This document shows, one piece after another, positions 1 to 10,250 of a DNA stretch of 64,000 bases. This stretch comes from Ralstonia pickettii (GTDB taxonomy: Bacteria; Pseudomonadota; Gammaproteobacteria; Burkholderiales; Burkholderiaceae), in the NCBI RefSeq assembly GCF_016466415.2, contig NZ_CP066771.1:2852001-2916000 (forward strand). The letters are read 5' to 3'. Both the position numbers and the translations under genes were made by a program. The notes below the pieces were generated by a model. That model was given only the letters and a program-made list of their open reading frames with translations, was not told where the DNA came from and made no database searches. Each line of letters opens with the position of its first letter. Position 1 is the stretch's first letter.

Positions 1-206
1 GGATCAGTCTGCTTGGTGGTCGTGTATTCGCGCGGCGCGTAAGGCTTGGGTTCGGGCAGCGGCGGCACGGTCGTACTGACGCTCTGGCGCGCTTGCTGCA
101 TCCATTGCTGCAATTCATCGTCTTCGCTCGCGCCGCAGGCCGTCAGCACGACGGCCAGGCACAGCGGCGACAGACGCAGAACATGCGACATGCGGCGACG
201 GCTCAT
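1..206 (-). CDS. pilP: Type IV pilus lipoprotein PilP (C-terminus cut by window edge)
   Basis: PilP is an inner-membrane lipoprotein that links the PilMNO platform to the outer-membrane secretin PilQ. Only the first 68 codons are inside the window. The start at 206 gives a basic N-terminus (MSRRRMSHVLRL), a hydrophobic stretch and a lipobox LTAC near residue 24, as expected for a lipidated PilP; a Pro-rich linker follows (PPLPEPKPYAPRE). It begins 11 nt after the pilO stop, so it is the fourth gene of pilMNOP. pilQ would be expected just outside the left edge. An in-frame ATG at 191 is a possible alternative start. Confidence 0.9.
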   Translation of the reverse strand, partial: MSRRRMSHVLRLSPLCLAVVLTACGASEDDELQQWMQQARQSVSTTVPPLPEPKPYAPREYTTTKQTD

Positions 207-217
207 GGTGCGGCCCC

Positions 218-877
218 TCATTTGGCGCCTCCCTTGGCGGCGGCGTTCGCCTTGCGCTGCGCGGCCTGCTCATCGGCATCGAGTGCCCGGTAGGCCTCAG
301 CGCGCGTTTCCATCACCATGCCGCCATCCTTGGTGCCCGTCAGGGAGATGTTCTGCAGCGTGACGATGCGCGACAGCGCCGCCACGTCGGCCGCAAACAG
401 CGCCATGTCGTGATAGCGGCCATTTACCTTCACCGCCACCGGGATCTCGGCGTAGTAAGGCTTGACCACTGCGCCAGACGGACGGAACAGGTCGAAGGTC
501 AGGCCACGCGCGATACCGGCGTGGTTGACGTCGGCCAGCAGCGCATCCATCTCGGTCTTGTTGGGCAGTTGCAGTTCGAGCTTGGCGACACGCTGCTCGA
601 CCTCAGCCTTCTGCTTGCGCAGCGCTTCCAGATTCACTACTTGCGCAAGCTTGCTCTGGTATGCCGACTTGAGGTTGGCCTGTTCGGTGCGCTTGGCGTC
701 GCGCTCGTCGAACTTGCCGCTCCAATACAACTGCCAGCCCAGGCCGATCACCAGCACGGCAGAGAGAATCATGAACAGGATGCGCGGCGCGATCGGCCAC
801 GTTTCCGGCTCGTTCAGGTTCAGGCCACGGAACTGGCTGACCAGGTCTTCCAACGAAATTTCGGTCGAGAGCGCCAT
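218..877 (-). CDS. pilO: Type IV pilus inner-membrane protein PilO
   Basis: PilO forms heterodimers with PilN in the periplasm as part of the pilus alignment complex. The 219-residue product starts MALSTEIS. It has one membrane segment near residues 29-48 (ILFMILSAVLVIGLGWQLYW), then a coiled coil rich in Lys/Glu (about 55-105) and a ferredoxin-like periplasmic domain. The start at 877 lies 2 nt after the pilN stop; a longer in-frame extension would run back into pilN and is not believed. The C-terminus is Ala/Lys rich (KANAAAKGGAK). Length and order match pilMNOPQ clusters of Burkholderiaceae. Confidence 0.94.
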   Translation of the reverse strand: MALSTEISLEDLVSQFRGLNLNEPETWPIAPRILFMILSAVLVIGLGWQLYWSGKFDERDAKRTEQANLKSAYQSKLAQVVNLEALRKQKAEVEQRVAKLELQLPNKTEMDALLADVNHAGIARGLTFDLFRPSGAVVKPYYAEIPVAVKVNGRYHDMALFAADVAALSRIVTLQNISLTGTKDGGMVMETRAEAYRALDADEQAAQRKANAAAKGGAK

Positions 878-879
878 GG

Positions 880-1512
880 TTATTTCCCCGCCGTGGCCGC
901 ACCCGGCTTGGCCGGCGTCGCCGGTTCGGCCTTCCACTGGAAGCGGATCGTGAAGTTGAACAGGCGACGCTGTTCCTTCAGGTTATTCGTCATGGTGGTG
1001 GCCACCGATTCGCCCAGTTCGGCATGATCGAGCCAGGGCACCGCGCCCAGGTTGCGCAGCAGGTCCGACACGCGCTCGTTCGACTGCGCCACGCCCGACA
1101 CGGTGTAACGCTCGCCTTCCTGCTTGAGCGAGGTGAGATAGATCCCGTCGGGCACCTGGCGCACCAGCTCTTCAAGCAACTGGACCGGGCGGTTGCGCTG
1201 GTTTTGCAGGCCTTCTACCGCTTGCTGACGCTGCAGCAGATCGTCGATGTCCTTCTTGAGGGTGTTGACCTCGGTGATCTGCTTGTCCATCTCCGCGTTC
1301 TTCTGCGTGAGGATGTCGTTGATGCGTTGCGCCTCTTCCGTCTGGTGATCGATCACCATGCCGCCGAGGAACACCACCACCGCGCCCGCAACGGCCGCGC
1401 CGCCCAGGCTCATGAAGACTTTCTTGCGCTTGCCGGCGCGTCGCTCTGCGTGATACGGCAGCAGGTTGACGTTCGGGAGCGCATTCACGGCATTCGCGCT
1501 TTCATTGGCCAT
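880..1512 (-). CDS. pilN: Type IV pilus inner-membrane protein PilN
   Basis: PilN couples cytoplasmic PilM to periplasmic PilO. The protein (210 aa) starts MANESANAVNALPNVNLLPY. The NLLPYH sequence is the conserved N-terminal motif that PilM binds. A membrane segment follows near residues 36-56 and a coiled coil (QRINDILTQKNAEMDKQI) leads into the periplasmic domain. The start at 1512 is preceded by AAGGAGCTGACG, whose AAGGAG overlaps the pilM stop codon, so translation is likely coupled to pilM. An upstream in-frame ATG lacks such a site. Confidence 0.95.
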   Translation of the reverse strand: MANESANAVNALPNVNLLPYHAERRAGKRKKVFMSLGGAAVAGAVVVFLGGMVIDHQTEEAQRINDILTQKNAEMDKQITEVNTLKKDIDDLLQRQQAVEGLQNQRNRPVQLLEELVRQVPDGIYLTSLKQEGERYTVSGVAQSNERVSDLLRNLGAVPWLDHAELGESVATTMTNNLKEQRRLFNFTIRFQWKAEPATPAKPGAATAGK

Positions 1513-1522
1513 CGTCAGCTCC

Positions 1523-2608
1523 TTATTGCAGCCCGCGCAGGGCAAGGCCCGCGCTGACGATGTAGGCCGGCAGATCGCGCTGCAGATAGCGCGCGTTGAC
1601 GTTCTTGGCCGCGCCCATGTTGGCGAACGGGTTGGCCAGCGTCGTATTGATCTGCGTCTGCTGCTGGATGGCGGTTTGTACGCCCAGCAGCGATGCGTGA
1701 CCGCCCGAGAGCACGATCTCGTCCACGCGGCCGACGCTCGAGGTCGACAGGAAATTCTGGATGGCCTGACCGACTTCCATGGCCAGCGTCTCGAGCGAGG
1801 GCTTGAGCAGCTGACTGCGGTATTCGTCGGGCAGCGTGTTCTTGCGCTTCTTCACCTCGGCCTTGAGCAGATCGAGGGAAAACAGACGCGAGATGCTCTG
1901 CGTGAGCTGGTCGCCCGAGCCGGACATCGGCTGCTCGTACAGTTCCTTCCAGCCTTGGTAGAACAGTGCGTGCGAGCGCGCACCACCCAAGTGGAACATT
2001 GCCACGACGGGCATGTCGCGCGTTTCAATTTCGCTGGCGTCCGGCTTGACGGCCAGCATGTGCGTCATGGCGCGCTGGATGGCGTTTTCTTCCACGTCCA
2101 TGACGATCGCTTTCAGACCGGCCATCTCGGCGGCGGTCACGCGCTCGGTCACACGCTCGGACACCGTTGCCGTGACGCGCACGCCGATCCCGCCTTCGGT
2201 TTCGGACGGACCGATCACGACATAGTCGAAATTGACGTTCTGCGAGGGCGGAAACAGCCGGTTGGCTTCGCTCTCGACCTGCACAAAGAGTTCGTCTTCG
2301 GTCAGGTTGTCGGGCAGGCTGACGGTTTGCGATTCCGTCAGGCTTGCGGGAATGGCAAGCACGGCTTCCTTACCGCGAATGCCGGCCTTGGCGATGGCGC
2401 GCTTGAGCGCATTGCCCACCGCATCGATATTCACCAGATTGCCGTCAGCGACGGCACTGCGTTCAATCAGCTCGCTGGCGCATTTTTCGAGACGGAAATC
2501 CCCCTGCTTGCCGTTGGCGGACAACTCCACCACCTTGACGCTGGAAGACCCGATATCTATCCCGACGATATTGCGGCGCAGCAGGCCGGACAACAAACCC
2601 CGTCGCAC
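1523..2608 (-). CDS. pilM: Type IV pilus assembly ATPase-like protein PilM
   Basis: PilM is a cytoplasmic actin-like (FtsA/MreB fold) protein that binds ATP and the PilN tail. Visible motifs are the phosphate-1 loop NIVGIDIGSSSVKVVEL near the N-terminus and the C-terminal adenosine motif EIVLSGGHASLLGV. I chose GTG at 2608 because GGTGGGG sits seven bases upstream; the product is 361 aa, normal for PilM. The frame is open back to a TTG at 2662, which would add 18 residues unlike the family. It is the first gene of pilMNOP and stands divergent from the PBP1a gene, a common betaproteobacterial order. Confidence 0.93.
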   Translation of the reverse strand: MRRGLLSGLLRRNIVGIDIGSSSVKVVELSANGKQGDFRLEKCASELIERSAVADGNLVNIDAVGNALKRAIAKAGIRGKEAVLAIPASLTESQTVSLPDNLTEDELFVQVESEANRLFPPSQNVNFDYVVIGPSETEGGIGVRVTATVSERVTERVTAAEMAGLKAIVMDVEENAIQRAMTHMLAVKPDASEIETRDMPVVAMFHLGGARSHALFYQGWKELYEQPMSGSGDQLTQSISRLFSLDLLKAEVKKRKNTLPDEYRSQLLKPSLETLAMEVGQAIQNFLSTSSVGRVDEIVLSGGHASLLGVQTAIQQQTQINTTLANPFANMGAAKNVNARYLQRDLPAYIVSAGLALRGLQ

Positions 2609-3043
2609 AGAGACACCCCACCGTTTATAGTTTTTGAACCCTGGCGCCCATCGCAAATCCAACGTGCGCCATAGCCTGCTTAGATTTGCTGCTGGATTCT
2701 CACAAAATCCTTTAGAACAGGCAAACGCTCAGGCAGACCGCGACGCATTTCGCGCCATGCCCTTCCGAAAGCGTTGTCAAAACCCCACGGTCGGGGGATA
2801 CCCCTTTCGTCTGACTTGATTTCCGCTCCGCCTACTTCTAACGGCGGATTCGTAGCCGCCTTGAATCGCGGGACTCCGGATGCACAATCAGCACGCCAAC
2901 CGAGCATGACGCGGCGCACAAGTGCGGTCTGGTTGGCAGACGTGACACTCGTTACGTGCTGTTACGTCCGATGCGGCCGGACTCCGGAAGCCCCAACGAT
3001 ATAATCGCCGCCACGCTGACTGACACCCCCGGTGCCCACCGTA
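2609..3043. other. Divergent promoter region pilM / mrcA
   Basis: About 435 bases with no convincing gene. Short open frames here have no family resemblance. It must hold the promoters of pilMNOP (leftward) and mrcA (rightward). I see a perfect TATAAT near its right end and a weak hairpin GGCGG/CCGCC around 2843-2860. No operator was recognised. Confidence 0.6.
3000..3005 (+). promoter_or_regulatory. Candidate -10 box of mrcA
   Basis: A perfect TATAAT lies 38 bases upstream of the mrcA ATG at 3044. No good -35 hexamer stands 16-18 bases before it (CCGGAC occupies the place), so this is a position-based guess. Confidence 0.4.
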
Positions 3044-5458
3044 ATGGCTACTGCCCAAACCACCCCAGCCTCGCCCAAGCCGCCCAAAGCCCGCCGCCCG
3101 CTGTGGGCGCGCCTGCTTCTCTGGATGCTCGGCCTGTTCGTTGCCATGGGGGTCGTCGGGGCGCTGCTGCTGGGCTATGCCCTGCTCGTCGCCGCGCCCA
3201 ACCTGCCGTCGCTCGACGCCATCACCGATTACCGCCCGAAGATTCCGCTTCGCGTCTACACCGCCGACAACGTCCTCATCGGCGAATTCGGTGAGGAGCG
3301 CCGCAGCTTCGTGCCAATCACGCAAATGCCCGACGTGATGAAGCGCGCGGTCCTGGCGATCGAAGACGACCGCTTCTACGAGCACGGCGGCGTCGACTTC
3401 ATCGGCGTCCTGCGCGCGGGCCTGGCGAACCTGCATGGCGGCCTGTCGCAAGGCGCGTCGACCATCACGATGCAGGTGGCGCGCAACTTCTTCCTGTCGA
3501 GCGAGAAGACGTACACGCGCAAGATTTACGAGATCTTGCTCTCGTACAAGATCGAGGCGAGCCTGACAAAGGATCAGATCCTCGAGCTGTACATGAACCA
3601 GATTTACCTGGGCCAGCGCGCGTACGGTTTCGCGAGCGCAGAGCAGATCTACTTCGGCAAGAACATCAAGGACATTACGCTCGCAGAAGCCGCCATGCTG
3701 GCCGGCCTGCCCAAGGCGCCATCAGCGTACAACCCGGTGGTGAACCCGAAGCGCGCCAAGGTGCGTCAGGAGTACATCCTGCAGCGCATGCGCGACCTGC
3801 ACTACATCACCCCGGAACAGTACACCCAGGCCGTCAACGAGCAATTGCCGGTGCGCGGCGAAGGCCATGAATTCGACGTGCACGCCGAATACGTCGCCGA
3901 AATGGTGCGCCAGCTCATGTACGCGCAATACCGCGAAGAAACCTACACGCGCGGGCTGAACGTCTACACCACGCTGCGCAAGTCCGACCAGGACGTGGCC
4001 TATCAATCAGTGCGCCGCGGCATTCTCGATTACGAGCGCCGTCACGGCTATCGCGGCCCTGAAGCGTTCATCGACCTGCCCTCCGATGCAGAGGAGCGTG
4101 AACAGGCCATCGACGACGCCCTGCTGGAACACCCGAACAGCGACGATCTGCAATCGGCCGTGGTGGTGAGCGTGACACCCAAGCTGGTGCGCGCGACGAT
4201 GCTGACCGGTGAGACGATCGACTTGGCCGGCGACGGCCTGCGCTTTGCACAGGCGGCCCTGTCGAACAATGCACAGCCCAAGATCAAGCTGCGCCCGGGC
4301 GCGGTGATCCGCGTGATCGAGGACACGAAGACGCAGAAGTGGTCGATCACGCAACTGCCGGAAGTGGCCTCGGGTTTCATCTCGCTGGATCCGCAGACGG
4401 GCGCGATCTACTCGATGGTGGGTGGCTTCGATTTCAACCGCAGCAAGTTCAACCACGTCACGCAGGCGTGGCGCCAGCCGGGTTCGAGCTTCAAGCCGTT
4501 CATCTACTCGGCGGCGGTGGACAAGGGTTTCTCGCCGTCTACCGTCATCAACGACGCGCCGCTCTCGATCCCGACCGGCGACACGGGCGGCCAGGTGTGG
4601 GAGCCGAAGAACTACGGCGGCGGCTATGACGGCCCGATGACGATGCGCCGCGCGCTGCAGAAATCGAAGAACCTGGTGTCGGTGCGCATCCTGCGCGCCA
4701 TCGGTACGCAGTACGCGCAGCAGTACATCACGCGCTTCGGGTTCGATGCCGATCGGCACCCCGCCTATCTGCCCATGGCGCTGGGCGCCGGTTCCGTGAC
4801 GATGTTGCAGATGGCGAGCGGCTACTCGGTGTTCGCCAACGGCGGCTATCGCGTGAACCCCTACATCATCGATCGCGTGGTGGATGCGCGCGGCACGGTC
4901 GTGCAGCAAAGCCACCCGATGACCGCCGGCAAAGACGCCGTGCGCGTGATTGATCCGCGCAACGACTTCATCATGGATTCGCTGCTGCGCAGCGTGGTGT
5001 CGAACGGCACGGGCTACCAGGCCAAGGTCAAGCTGGGCCGCAACGACATGGCTGGCAAGACCGGGACCACCAACGATTCGTTCGACGCCTGGTTCTGCGG
5101 CTATACGCCCAAGCTGGTCGGCGTGGCCTGGATGGGTTACGACAACCCGCGCAGCCTGGGGGATCGCGAAACGGGTGGCGGCCTGGCCCTGCCCATCTGG
5201 ATCAACTACATGAGCTACGCGCTCAAGGGCGAGCCCCAGACCGAGCGCCAGCCGCCCGAAGGCGTCGTACAGATGGCGGGCGACTGGGCCTACGAGGAAT
5301 ACGCCAATGGCCAGGGCGTGGCTTCGGTGGGTCTGGGCGATGCGATGCCGGGGGCCTCCGCGCCGGGCGGCGATCAGCCGCAACAGCCTGGCATCAACCT
5401 CGCGCCGACGCAGGAACAGGAGAAACAGAAGATTCTCGACATGTTCCGCGGCAATTGA
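3044..5458 (+). CDS. mrcA: Penicillin-binding protein 1A
   Basis: A bifunctional class A PBP that polymerises glycan strands and cross-links peptides in the periplasm. The 804-residue product has a basic cytoplasmic tail and one membrane anchor at about 24-48. The glycosyltransferase domain carries EDDRFYEHGGVD with catalytic Glu107 and the GASTITMQ motif. The transpeptidase domain has the SxxK motif with nucleophile Ser481 and Lys484, and KTG at 672-674. The C-terminus is Pro/Gln rich. ATG at 3044 is preferred to an in-frame GTG at 3032. It is divergent from pilM and ends at a strong terminator. Confidence 0.97.
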   Translation: MATAQTTPASPKPPKARRPLWARLLLWMLGLFVAMGVVGALLLGYALLVAAPNLPSLDAITDYRPKIPLRVYTADNVLIGEFGEERRSFVPITQMPDVMKRAVLAIEDDRFYEHGGVDFIGVLRAGLANLHGGLSQGASTITMQVARNFFLSSEKTYTRKIYEILLSYKIEASLTKDQILELYMNQIYLGQRAYGFASAEQIYFGKNIKDITLAEAAMLAGLPKAPSAYNPVVNPKRAKVRQEYILQRMRDLHYITPEQYTQAVNEQLPVRGEGHEFDVHAEYVAEMVRQLMYAQYREETYTRGLNVYTTLRKSDQDVAYQSVRRGILDYERRHGYRGPEAFIDLPSDAEEREQAIDDALLEHPNSDDLQSAVVVSVTPKLVRATMLTGETIDLAGDGLRFAQAALSNNAQPKIKLRPGAVIRVIEDTKTQKWSITQLPEVASGFISLDPQTGAIYSMVGGFDFNRSKFNHVTQAWRQPGSSFKPFIYSAAVDKGFSPSTVINDAPLSIPTGDTGGQVWEPKNYGGGYDGPMTMRRALQKSKNLVSVRILRAIGTQYAQQYITRFGFDADRHPAYLPMALGAGSVTMLQMASGYSVFANGGYRVNPYIIDRVVDARGTVVQQSHPMTAGKDAVRVIDPRNDFIMDSLLRSVVSNGTGYQAKVKLGRNDMAGKTGTTNDSFDAWFCGYTPKLVGVAWMGYDNPRSLGDRETGGGLALPIWINYMSYALKGEPQTERQPPEGVVQMAGDWAYEEYANGQGVASVGLGDAMPGASAPGGDQPQQPGINLAPTQEQEKQKILDMFRGN

Positions 5459-5473
5459 GCGTCGCGCCCACGA

Positions 5474-5505
5474 AAAAGCCGCCCTTCGAGGCGGCTTTTC
5501 TTTTT
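5474..5505. terminator. Bidirectional terminator between mrcA and cyaY
   Basis: A 10-bp perfect stem AAAAGCCGCC / GGCGGCTTTT (5474-5483 with 5490-5499), a six-base loop, and T-runs on both strands. It can stop both mrcA (plus) and cyaY (minus), which converge here. Confidence 0.92.
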
Positions 5506-5525
5506 GTCATGCGACAACGCTGCGC

Positions 5526-5870
5526 TCAGCCGGCGGCCAATGTCACATCCACATCGCTTTGCTGGCTGATATAGCGAGAGAGCGCCACATAGAGCTCTTC
5601 CTTGCTGCGCGTGTCGACCCAGCGGCCGTCGTCGCCCCGGCGGAAGTGGAAACCGCCGGCACGCGCTGCCACCCACAGCTCCTGCATCGGCGCCTGGCTG
5701 TTGATGATGATCTTGGAGCCATCGTCGAATTCGAGCGTCAGCACGTTACCGGTGCGATTGACCTCGATGTCGGCATCCGCCTCGTCGGCAGCCGTTTCGA
5801 CGATGCTTTCGATGCGGGTGAGTTCCGCTTCGGCCAGTGCCAGGAACTCCGATTCGCTCAGGGGGGGCAT
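5526..5870 (-). CDS. cyaY: Frataxin-like iron protein CyaY
   Basis: CyaY is the bacterial frataxin, an iron-binding modulator of Fe-S cluster assembly. The 114-residue protein starts MPPLSESEFLALAEAELTRI and shows the acidic first helix (E, D and E residues along 20-40) used for iron binding. The beta-sheet follows, with GNVLTLEFDDGSKIIINSQ and the conserved ELWVAARAGGFHFR. Length and motifs fit the family. It is divergent from lptM and convergent with mrcA, a gene order usual in Burkholderiaceae. The ATG at 5870 was chosen because the longer open frame adds 35 unrelated residues. Confidence 0.95.
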   Translation of the reverse strand: MPPLSESEFLALAEAELTRIESIVETAADEADADIEVNRTGNVLTLEFDDGSKIIINSQAPMQELWVAARAGGFHFRRGDDGRWVDTRSKEELYVALSRYISQQSDVDVTLAAG

Positions 5871-6006
5871 GCTACACTCCAAAATCTTGCGCGGACGTTG
5901 CGTGGCGGCCGTTTCCGGGCCGTCCTGACCAGCAGGCGCCTCGTCCCATATGACTCCGATCGCCGCAAGGGTCACACCCTGGGCATCCTTTCTGCACCAT
6001 CATCCG

Positions 6007-6240
6007 ATGATACGAACCGCCGCCATTGTAGCCACTGTCGGCCTGACCCTGACGGTCGCAGGCCTATCCGGCTGCGGGATTCGCGGGCCGCTGTACATGC
6101 CCAAGGTGCCGCCGGCGCCAACCGCGCCGCAAACCACCGACCCCGGCATCGCCGGCCCGAACGCCGTGCCGCAGCCCCCGGTTCCGGGCGCCAAACCCGC
6201 AGCCGCAGATGCGGCCAGCGCGGTACCCACGAACCGCTAA
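6007..6240 (+). CDS. lptM: LPS translocon maturation chaperone LptM (YifL-type lipoprotein)
   Basis: A small lipoprotein (77 aa) that in E. coli helps the LptD outer-membrane translocon mature. The sequence begins MIRTAAIVATVGLTLTVAG, reaches the lipobox LSGC at about residue 23, and continues with GIRGPLYMP, the conserved short motif of the family. The rest is a low-complexity Pro/Ala tail. ATG at 6007 is the start that yields a proper lipoprotein signal; an upstream in-frame ATG at 5950 does not. It lies 63 nt before lysA, the classic lptM-lysA pair. Confidence 0.9.
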   Translation: MIRTAAIVATVGLTLTVAGLSGCGIRGPLYMPKVPPAPTAPQTTDPGIAGPNAVPQPPVPGAKPAAADAASAVPTNR

Positions 6241-6303
6241 TCCCGTCTTTTTGCTCAACCGGCGACGCCCTTATCCGGGGCGACGCCCAGAATGCTCCCA
6301 CTC

Positions 6304-7563
6304 ATGTCCGAGTCCCTGATCCGCCAGGAAGGCGCGCTGATGATCGAAGGCGTCGCGCTCGACGCGATTGCCGCGCAGTTCGGCACGCCCACCTACGTGT
6401 ACTCGCGCGCCGCCCTCACTGCCAACTATCGCGCCTACGCCGCCGCATGCGAGGGCCGCAACGCGCATGTGCAGTACGCCATGAAAGCCAACTCGAACCT
6501 GGCCGTGCTGCAGGTATTCGCCCAGCTTGGCGCAGGCTTTGACATCGTGTCCGCCGGCGAACTCAAGCGTGTGCTGGCCGCCGGTGCGCCGGCCGCGAAG
6601 GTGGTGTTCTCGGGCGTGGGCAAGAGCGCGGACGAAATGCGATTCGCCCTGAAAGTGGGCGTGGCGTGCTTCAACGTGGAGTCGATCCCCGAGCTGCACC
6701 GGCTGAATGACGTGGCCGCATCGATGGGCAAGGTCGCGCCCGTGTCGCTGCGCATCAACCCGGACGTGGATGCCAAAACGCATCCGTATATCTCGACGGG
6801 CCTGAAGGGCAACAAGTTCGGCGTGGCGTTTGACGAAGTGCTGCCGACCTACCGCGCAGCCGCTGCGATGCCGAACCTGCGCGTGGTCGGCATCGACTGC
6901 CATATCGGCTCGCAGATCACCGAGGTATCGCCGTATCTGGATGCGCTGGACAAGGTGCTCGACGTGGTGACGCAGCTCGACGCCGAGGGCATCCGCCTCG
7001 CGCACATCGATGTGGGCGGCGGTCTGGGTATCACGTACACGGACGAGACGCCGCCGGACATCACGGCCTTCGCGCGCACGCTGCTGGACCGCGTCGAGCA
7101 GCGCGGTTTTGGCGATCGCACCGTGCTGTTCGAGCCGGGCCGGTCGCTGGTGGGCAACGCCGGCCTGCTGCTCACGCGCGTCGAATACCTCAAGCCCGGC
7201 GCGAGCAAGAACTTCTGCATCGTGGATGCGGCCATGAATGACCTGGCCCGCCCGGCGATGTACGAGGCGTATCACCACATCGTGCCGGTGCGCGAAAGCC
7301 AAAGCGCGCCGGTCGTCTACGACGTGGTGGGCCCGGTGTGCGAATCCGGCGACTGGCTGGGCCGCGACCGTTCGCTGGCGGTGCAGCCTGGCGATGTGCT
7401 CGCGATCCTGTCGGCGGGCGCGTACGGCTTCACGATGAGTTCGAACTACAACACGCGCAATCGCGCGGCCGAGGTCATCGTCGATGGCGACAAAGTCCAC
7501 TTGGCACGCGAGCGCGAGTGCTTCGAAGACTTGATCCGCGGCGAGCATCTGTTCCCGGCATAA
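6304..7563 (+). CDS. lysA: Diaminopimelate decarboxylase
   Basis: A PLP enzyme that decarboxylates meso-diaminopimelate to L-lysine, the last step of lysine synthesis. The 419-residue protein shows the PLP lysine in YAMKANSN, the HIGSQI motif, the glycine-rich phosphate loop GGGLGITY, EPGRSLVGNAG, and VCESGDWLG with the active-site Cys given by the dimer partner. ATG at 6304 (MSESLIRQEG) is preferred to one at 6292. It probably shares a transcript with lptM and ends at a strong terminator. Confidence 0.97.
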   Translation: MSESLIRQEGALMIEGVALDAIAAQFGTPTYVYSRAALTANYRAYAAACEGRNAHVQYAMKANSNLAVLQVFAQLGAGFDIVSAGELKRVLAAGAPAAKVVFSGVGKSADEMRFALKVGVACFNVESIPELHRLNDVAASMGKVAPVSLRINPDVDAKTHPYISTGLKGNKFGVAFDEVLPTYRAAAAMPNLRVVGIDCHIGSQITEVSPYLDALDKVLDVVTQLDAEGIRLAHIDVGGGLGITYTDETPPDITAFARTLLDRVEQRGFGDRTVLFEPGRSLVGNAGLLLTRVEYLKPGASKNFCIVDAAMNDLARPAMYEAYHHIVPVRESQSAPVVYDVVGPVCESGDWLGRDRSLAVQPGDVLAILSAGAYGFTMSSNYNTRNRAAEVIVDGDKVHLARERECFEDLIRGEHLFPA

Positions 7564-7580
7564 GCCCGCATCGCAAAAAG

Positions 7581-7612
7581 AAAAAGCCGACGCGCAAACG
7601 TCGGCTTTTTTT
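7581..7612. terminator. Bidirectional terminator between lysA and msrQ
   Basis: Perfect 12-bp stem AAAAAGCCGACG / CGTCGGCTTTTT (7581-7592 with 7599-7610), loop CGCAAA, T-runs on both strands. It serves the convergent lysA and msrQ. Confidence 0.93.
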
Positions 7613-7626
7613 CGGCGCGATCGGCA

Positions 7627-8283
7627 TCAATCGCGGGCTGGCATCGCAGCTCCGGTGATCGCACTGCGCTGCGAGCGCCACGCCCACCAGACCCGCAGGC
7701 CCAGCAGCACCGCCATCACTGCGGCGTAGATCGACACCTCGGCAAAGTCATGCTTGCCGGCCTTGTGCCACCAGTAATGCAGGATGCCCAGCACACCGGT
7801 CACATAGACCAGCCGGTGAAGCCACTGCCAGCGCTTGCCGCCGAGCCTGCGCACCATCGCGTTGGTCGACGTGGCGGCCAGCGGGATCATCAGCACGAAC
7901 GCCGCAAAGCCGACGGTGATGAAGGGCCGCTTGACGATGTCCTTGAGCATCGATGCCGGATCGAGCCCGCGATCCACCAGCAACCAGATCAGGAAGTGGA
8001 TCGTGCCGTAGAAGAACGTGTACAGCCCGAGCATACGACGAAGCCGGATCAGCCAGTTCATGCCCGTGATGCGGCGCAGCGGCGTGATGGCCAGCGTGCA
8101 GCACAGCAGCACCAGCGTCCACGTGCCGGTCGAGCGCGTGACGAACTCCAGAGGGTTGGCCCCGAACTGGTCTGTCGCGCCCAGGAAGACGATGCGCAGG
8201 AACGGCAGCAGCGCCACGATCCATGCGATCGCCTTCACCACACGCAATGGCTTGGGCGCCAACATCGGTGGCAGCAATGTCAT
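7627..8283 (-). CDS. msrQ: MsrQ, haem membrane subunit of the MsrPQ system
   Basis: MsrQ is a haem b membrane protein that passes electrons from the quinone pool or flavin reductase to periplasmic MsrP. The 218-residue product is very hydrophobic with about six membrane helices. Conserved histidines are seen in FFYGTIHFLIWL, QWLHRLVYV and GILHYWWH, as expected for haem ligands of the ferric-reductase-like fold. ATG at 8283 lies 7 nt after the msrP stop. The longer open frame would overlap msrP and is not used. Confidence 0.95.
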   Translation of the reverse strand: MTLLPPMLAPKPLRVVKAIAWIVALLPFLRIVFLGATDQFGANPLEFVTRSTGTWTLVLLCCTLAITPLRRITGMNWLIRLRRMLGLYTFFYGTIHFLIWLLVDRGLDPASMLKDIVKRPFITVGFAAFVLMIPLAATSTNAMVRRLGGKRWQWLHRLVYVTGVLGILHYWWHKAGKHDFAEVSIYAAVMAVLLGLRVWWAWRSQRSAITGAAMPARD

Positions 8284-8290
8284 GTCGGCC

Positions 8291-9286
<996 letters not shown>

Positions 9287-9381
9287 GATTCGGGGTCCTC
9301 GTTGTGCGGGAACGCTGTCCCATGTGCGTTGGTCGTTCCAGCGCTGCCGACCTGACAACGCATGGCGAAAAAAATGTAGCG

Positions 9382-10242
9382 CTATTCCTTGCGCGGCGCC
9401 GGGCCGGTGAATTCGCTGTACTGCCGAAACACGACCCGCGCCACTTCCAGCAACTGCGCCCGCGCAAGCGGGCCAGCGACTGCAAACCCAAGGCCGTGAT
9501 CCGCCCAATAGAACGCCATCGGCGGCGGGTGATCGACGGCGGGATGGATCGCCTGCAGCACACGGTTGTCGGGGGCGAGCGTCTCCAGCCGGAAGCCGGT
9601 ATCGCGATTGCTCGGCATGCGCCGCAACTGCACGGAGATGCGCGTGCCGCCGGGCCCCTCATACATCAGCATGGCCGTGGGCGCATCGGCCACGACCGTC
9701 TGCCGTCCGCCGATGAGCCGGTAACCCAGCGATCTTAGATTAGGCACATGCAACTGGGCGTCAAGCCGCCGCGACAACCAGGTGACCAGATGTGCCTCTT
9801 CGTCGGCCGGCACTTCCACAATGTGTTTCGACTCGGGAGCGAAGACGACGTGCGATACGAGTGCGTCATTGGCGAACCGCTGCATGGGCATAGTGCGCTC
9901 GACGACACCTCGGCTCAACCAGCCGGCCCCGGACCCGATGGCCAGGCACGCGACGCTCAGCGCCACCACGCCCCAGCCGCGCATCGCGCCAAAGCCGGTC
10001 GTCGTTGGCCGGCGTGCCGCCCCGAGGATCGCTGCCGGGATCCGGCGCTGCGGCACCGGTTCATTGAGCAACGGATCGAGCGCGCGGTGCAACTGCGCGT
10101 CCGTTTCGCGCCAAGCCGCAACTTCGGCCGCGGCACCCGGGTGCGCGGCAAGATAGGCCTCCACCGCAGCACGGCGTGCCGCAGGCAAGCGGCCGTCGGC
10201 ATACGCATGGAGGTCGTCGATATGAATGGAATTGGACGACAT
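9382..10242 (-). CDS. Membrane anti-sigma factor
   Basis: An anti-sigma factor of the RsiW/ChrR-like transmembrane class. The 286-residue protein opens with [18 protein letters not shown], the usual cytoplasmic sigma-binding domain, but without the His-Cys-Cys zinc motif. One membrane segment lies near residues 86-108 ([20 protein letters not shown]) and a roughly 180-residue periplasmic domain follows. The sigma gene stops at 10251 and this ATG is at 10242 with GTGAGG upstream; a GTG at 10254 would overlap the sigma stop as GTGA. The signal sensed is unknown; msrPQ next door suggests envelope oxidation. Confidence 0.85.
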   Translation of the reverse strand: MSSNSIHIDDLHAYADGRLPAARRAAVEAYLAAHPGAAAEVAAWRETDAQLHRALDPLLNEPVPQRRIPAAILGAARRPTTTGFGAMRGWGVVALSVACLAIGSGAGWLSRGVVERTMPMQRFANDALVSHVVFAPESKHIVEVPADEEAHLVTWLSRRLDAQLHVPNLRSLGYRLIGGRQTVVADAPTAMLMYEGPGGTRISVQLRRMPSNRDTGFRLETLAPDNRVLQAIHPAVDHPPPMAFYWADHGLGFAVAGPLARAQLLEVARVVFRQYSEFTGPAPRKE

Positions 10243-10250
10243 GGCGAGCC

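Noticed and set aside
4007-5383. Long minus-strand open frame opposite mrcA
   Set aside because: Arg/His-rich, no signal or family motif; mrcA motifs on plus are unambiguous.
9309-9339. GGAACG...CGTTCC before msrP as a second ECF promoter
   Set aside because: Spacing between the two parts (19-21 bases) does not match the candidate before the lipoprotein gene, and the inverted repeat may be chance in GC-rich DNA.
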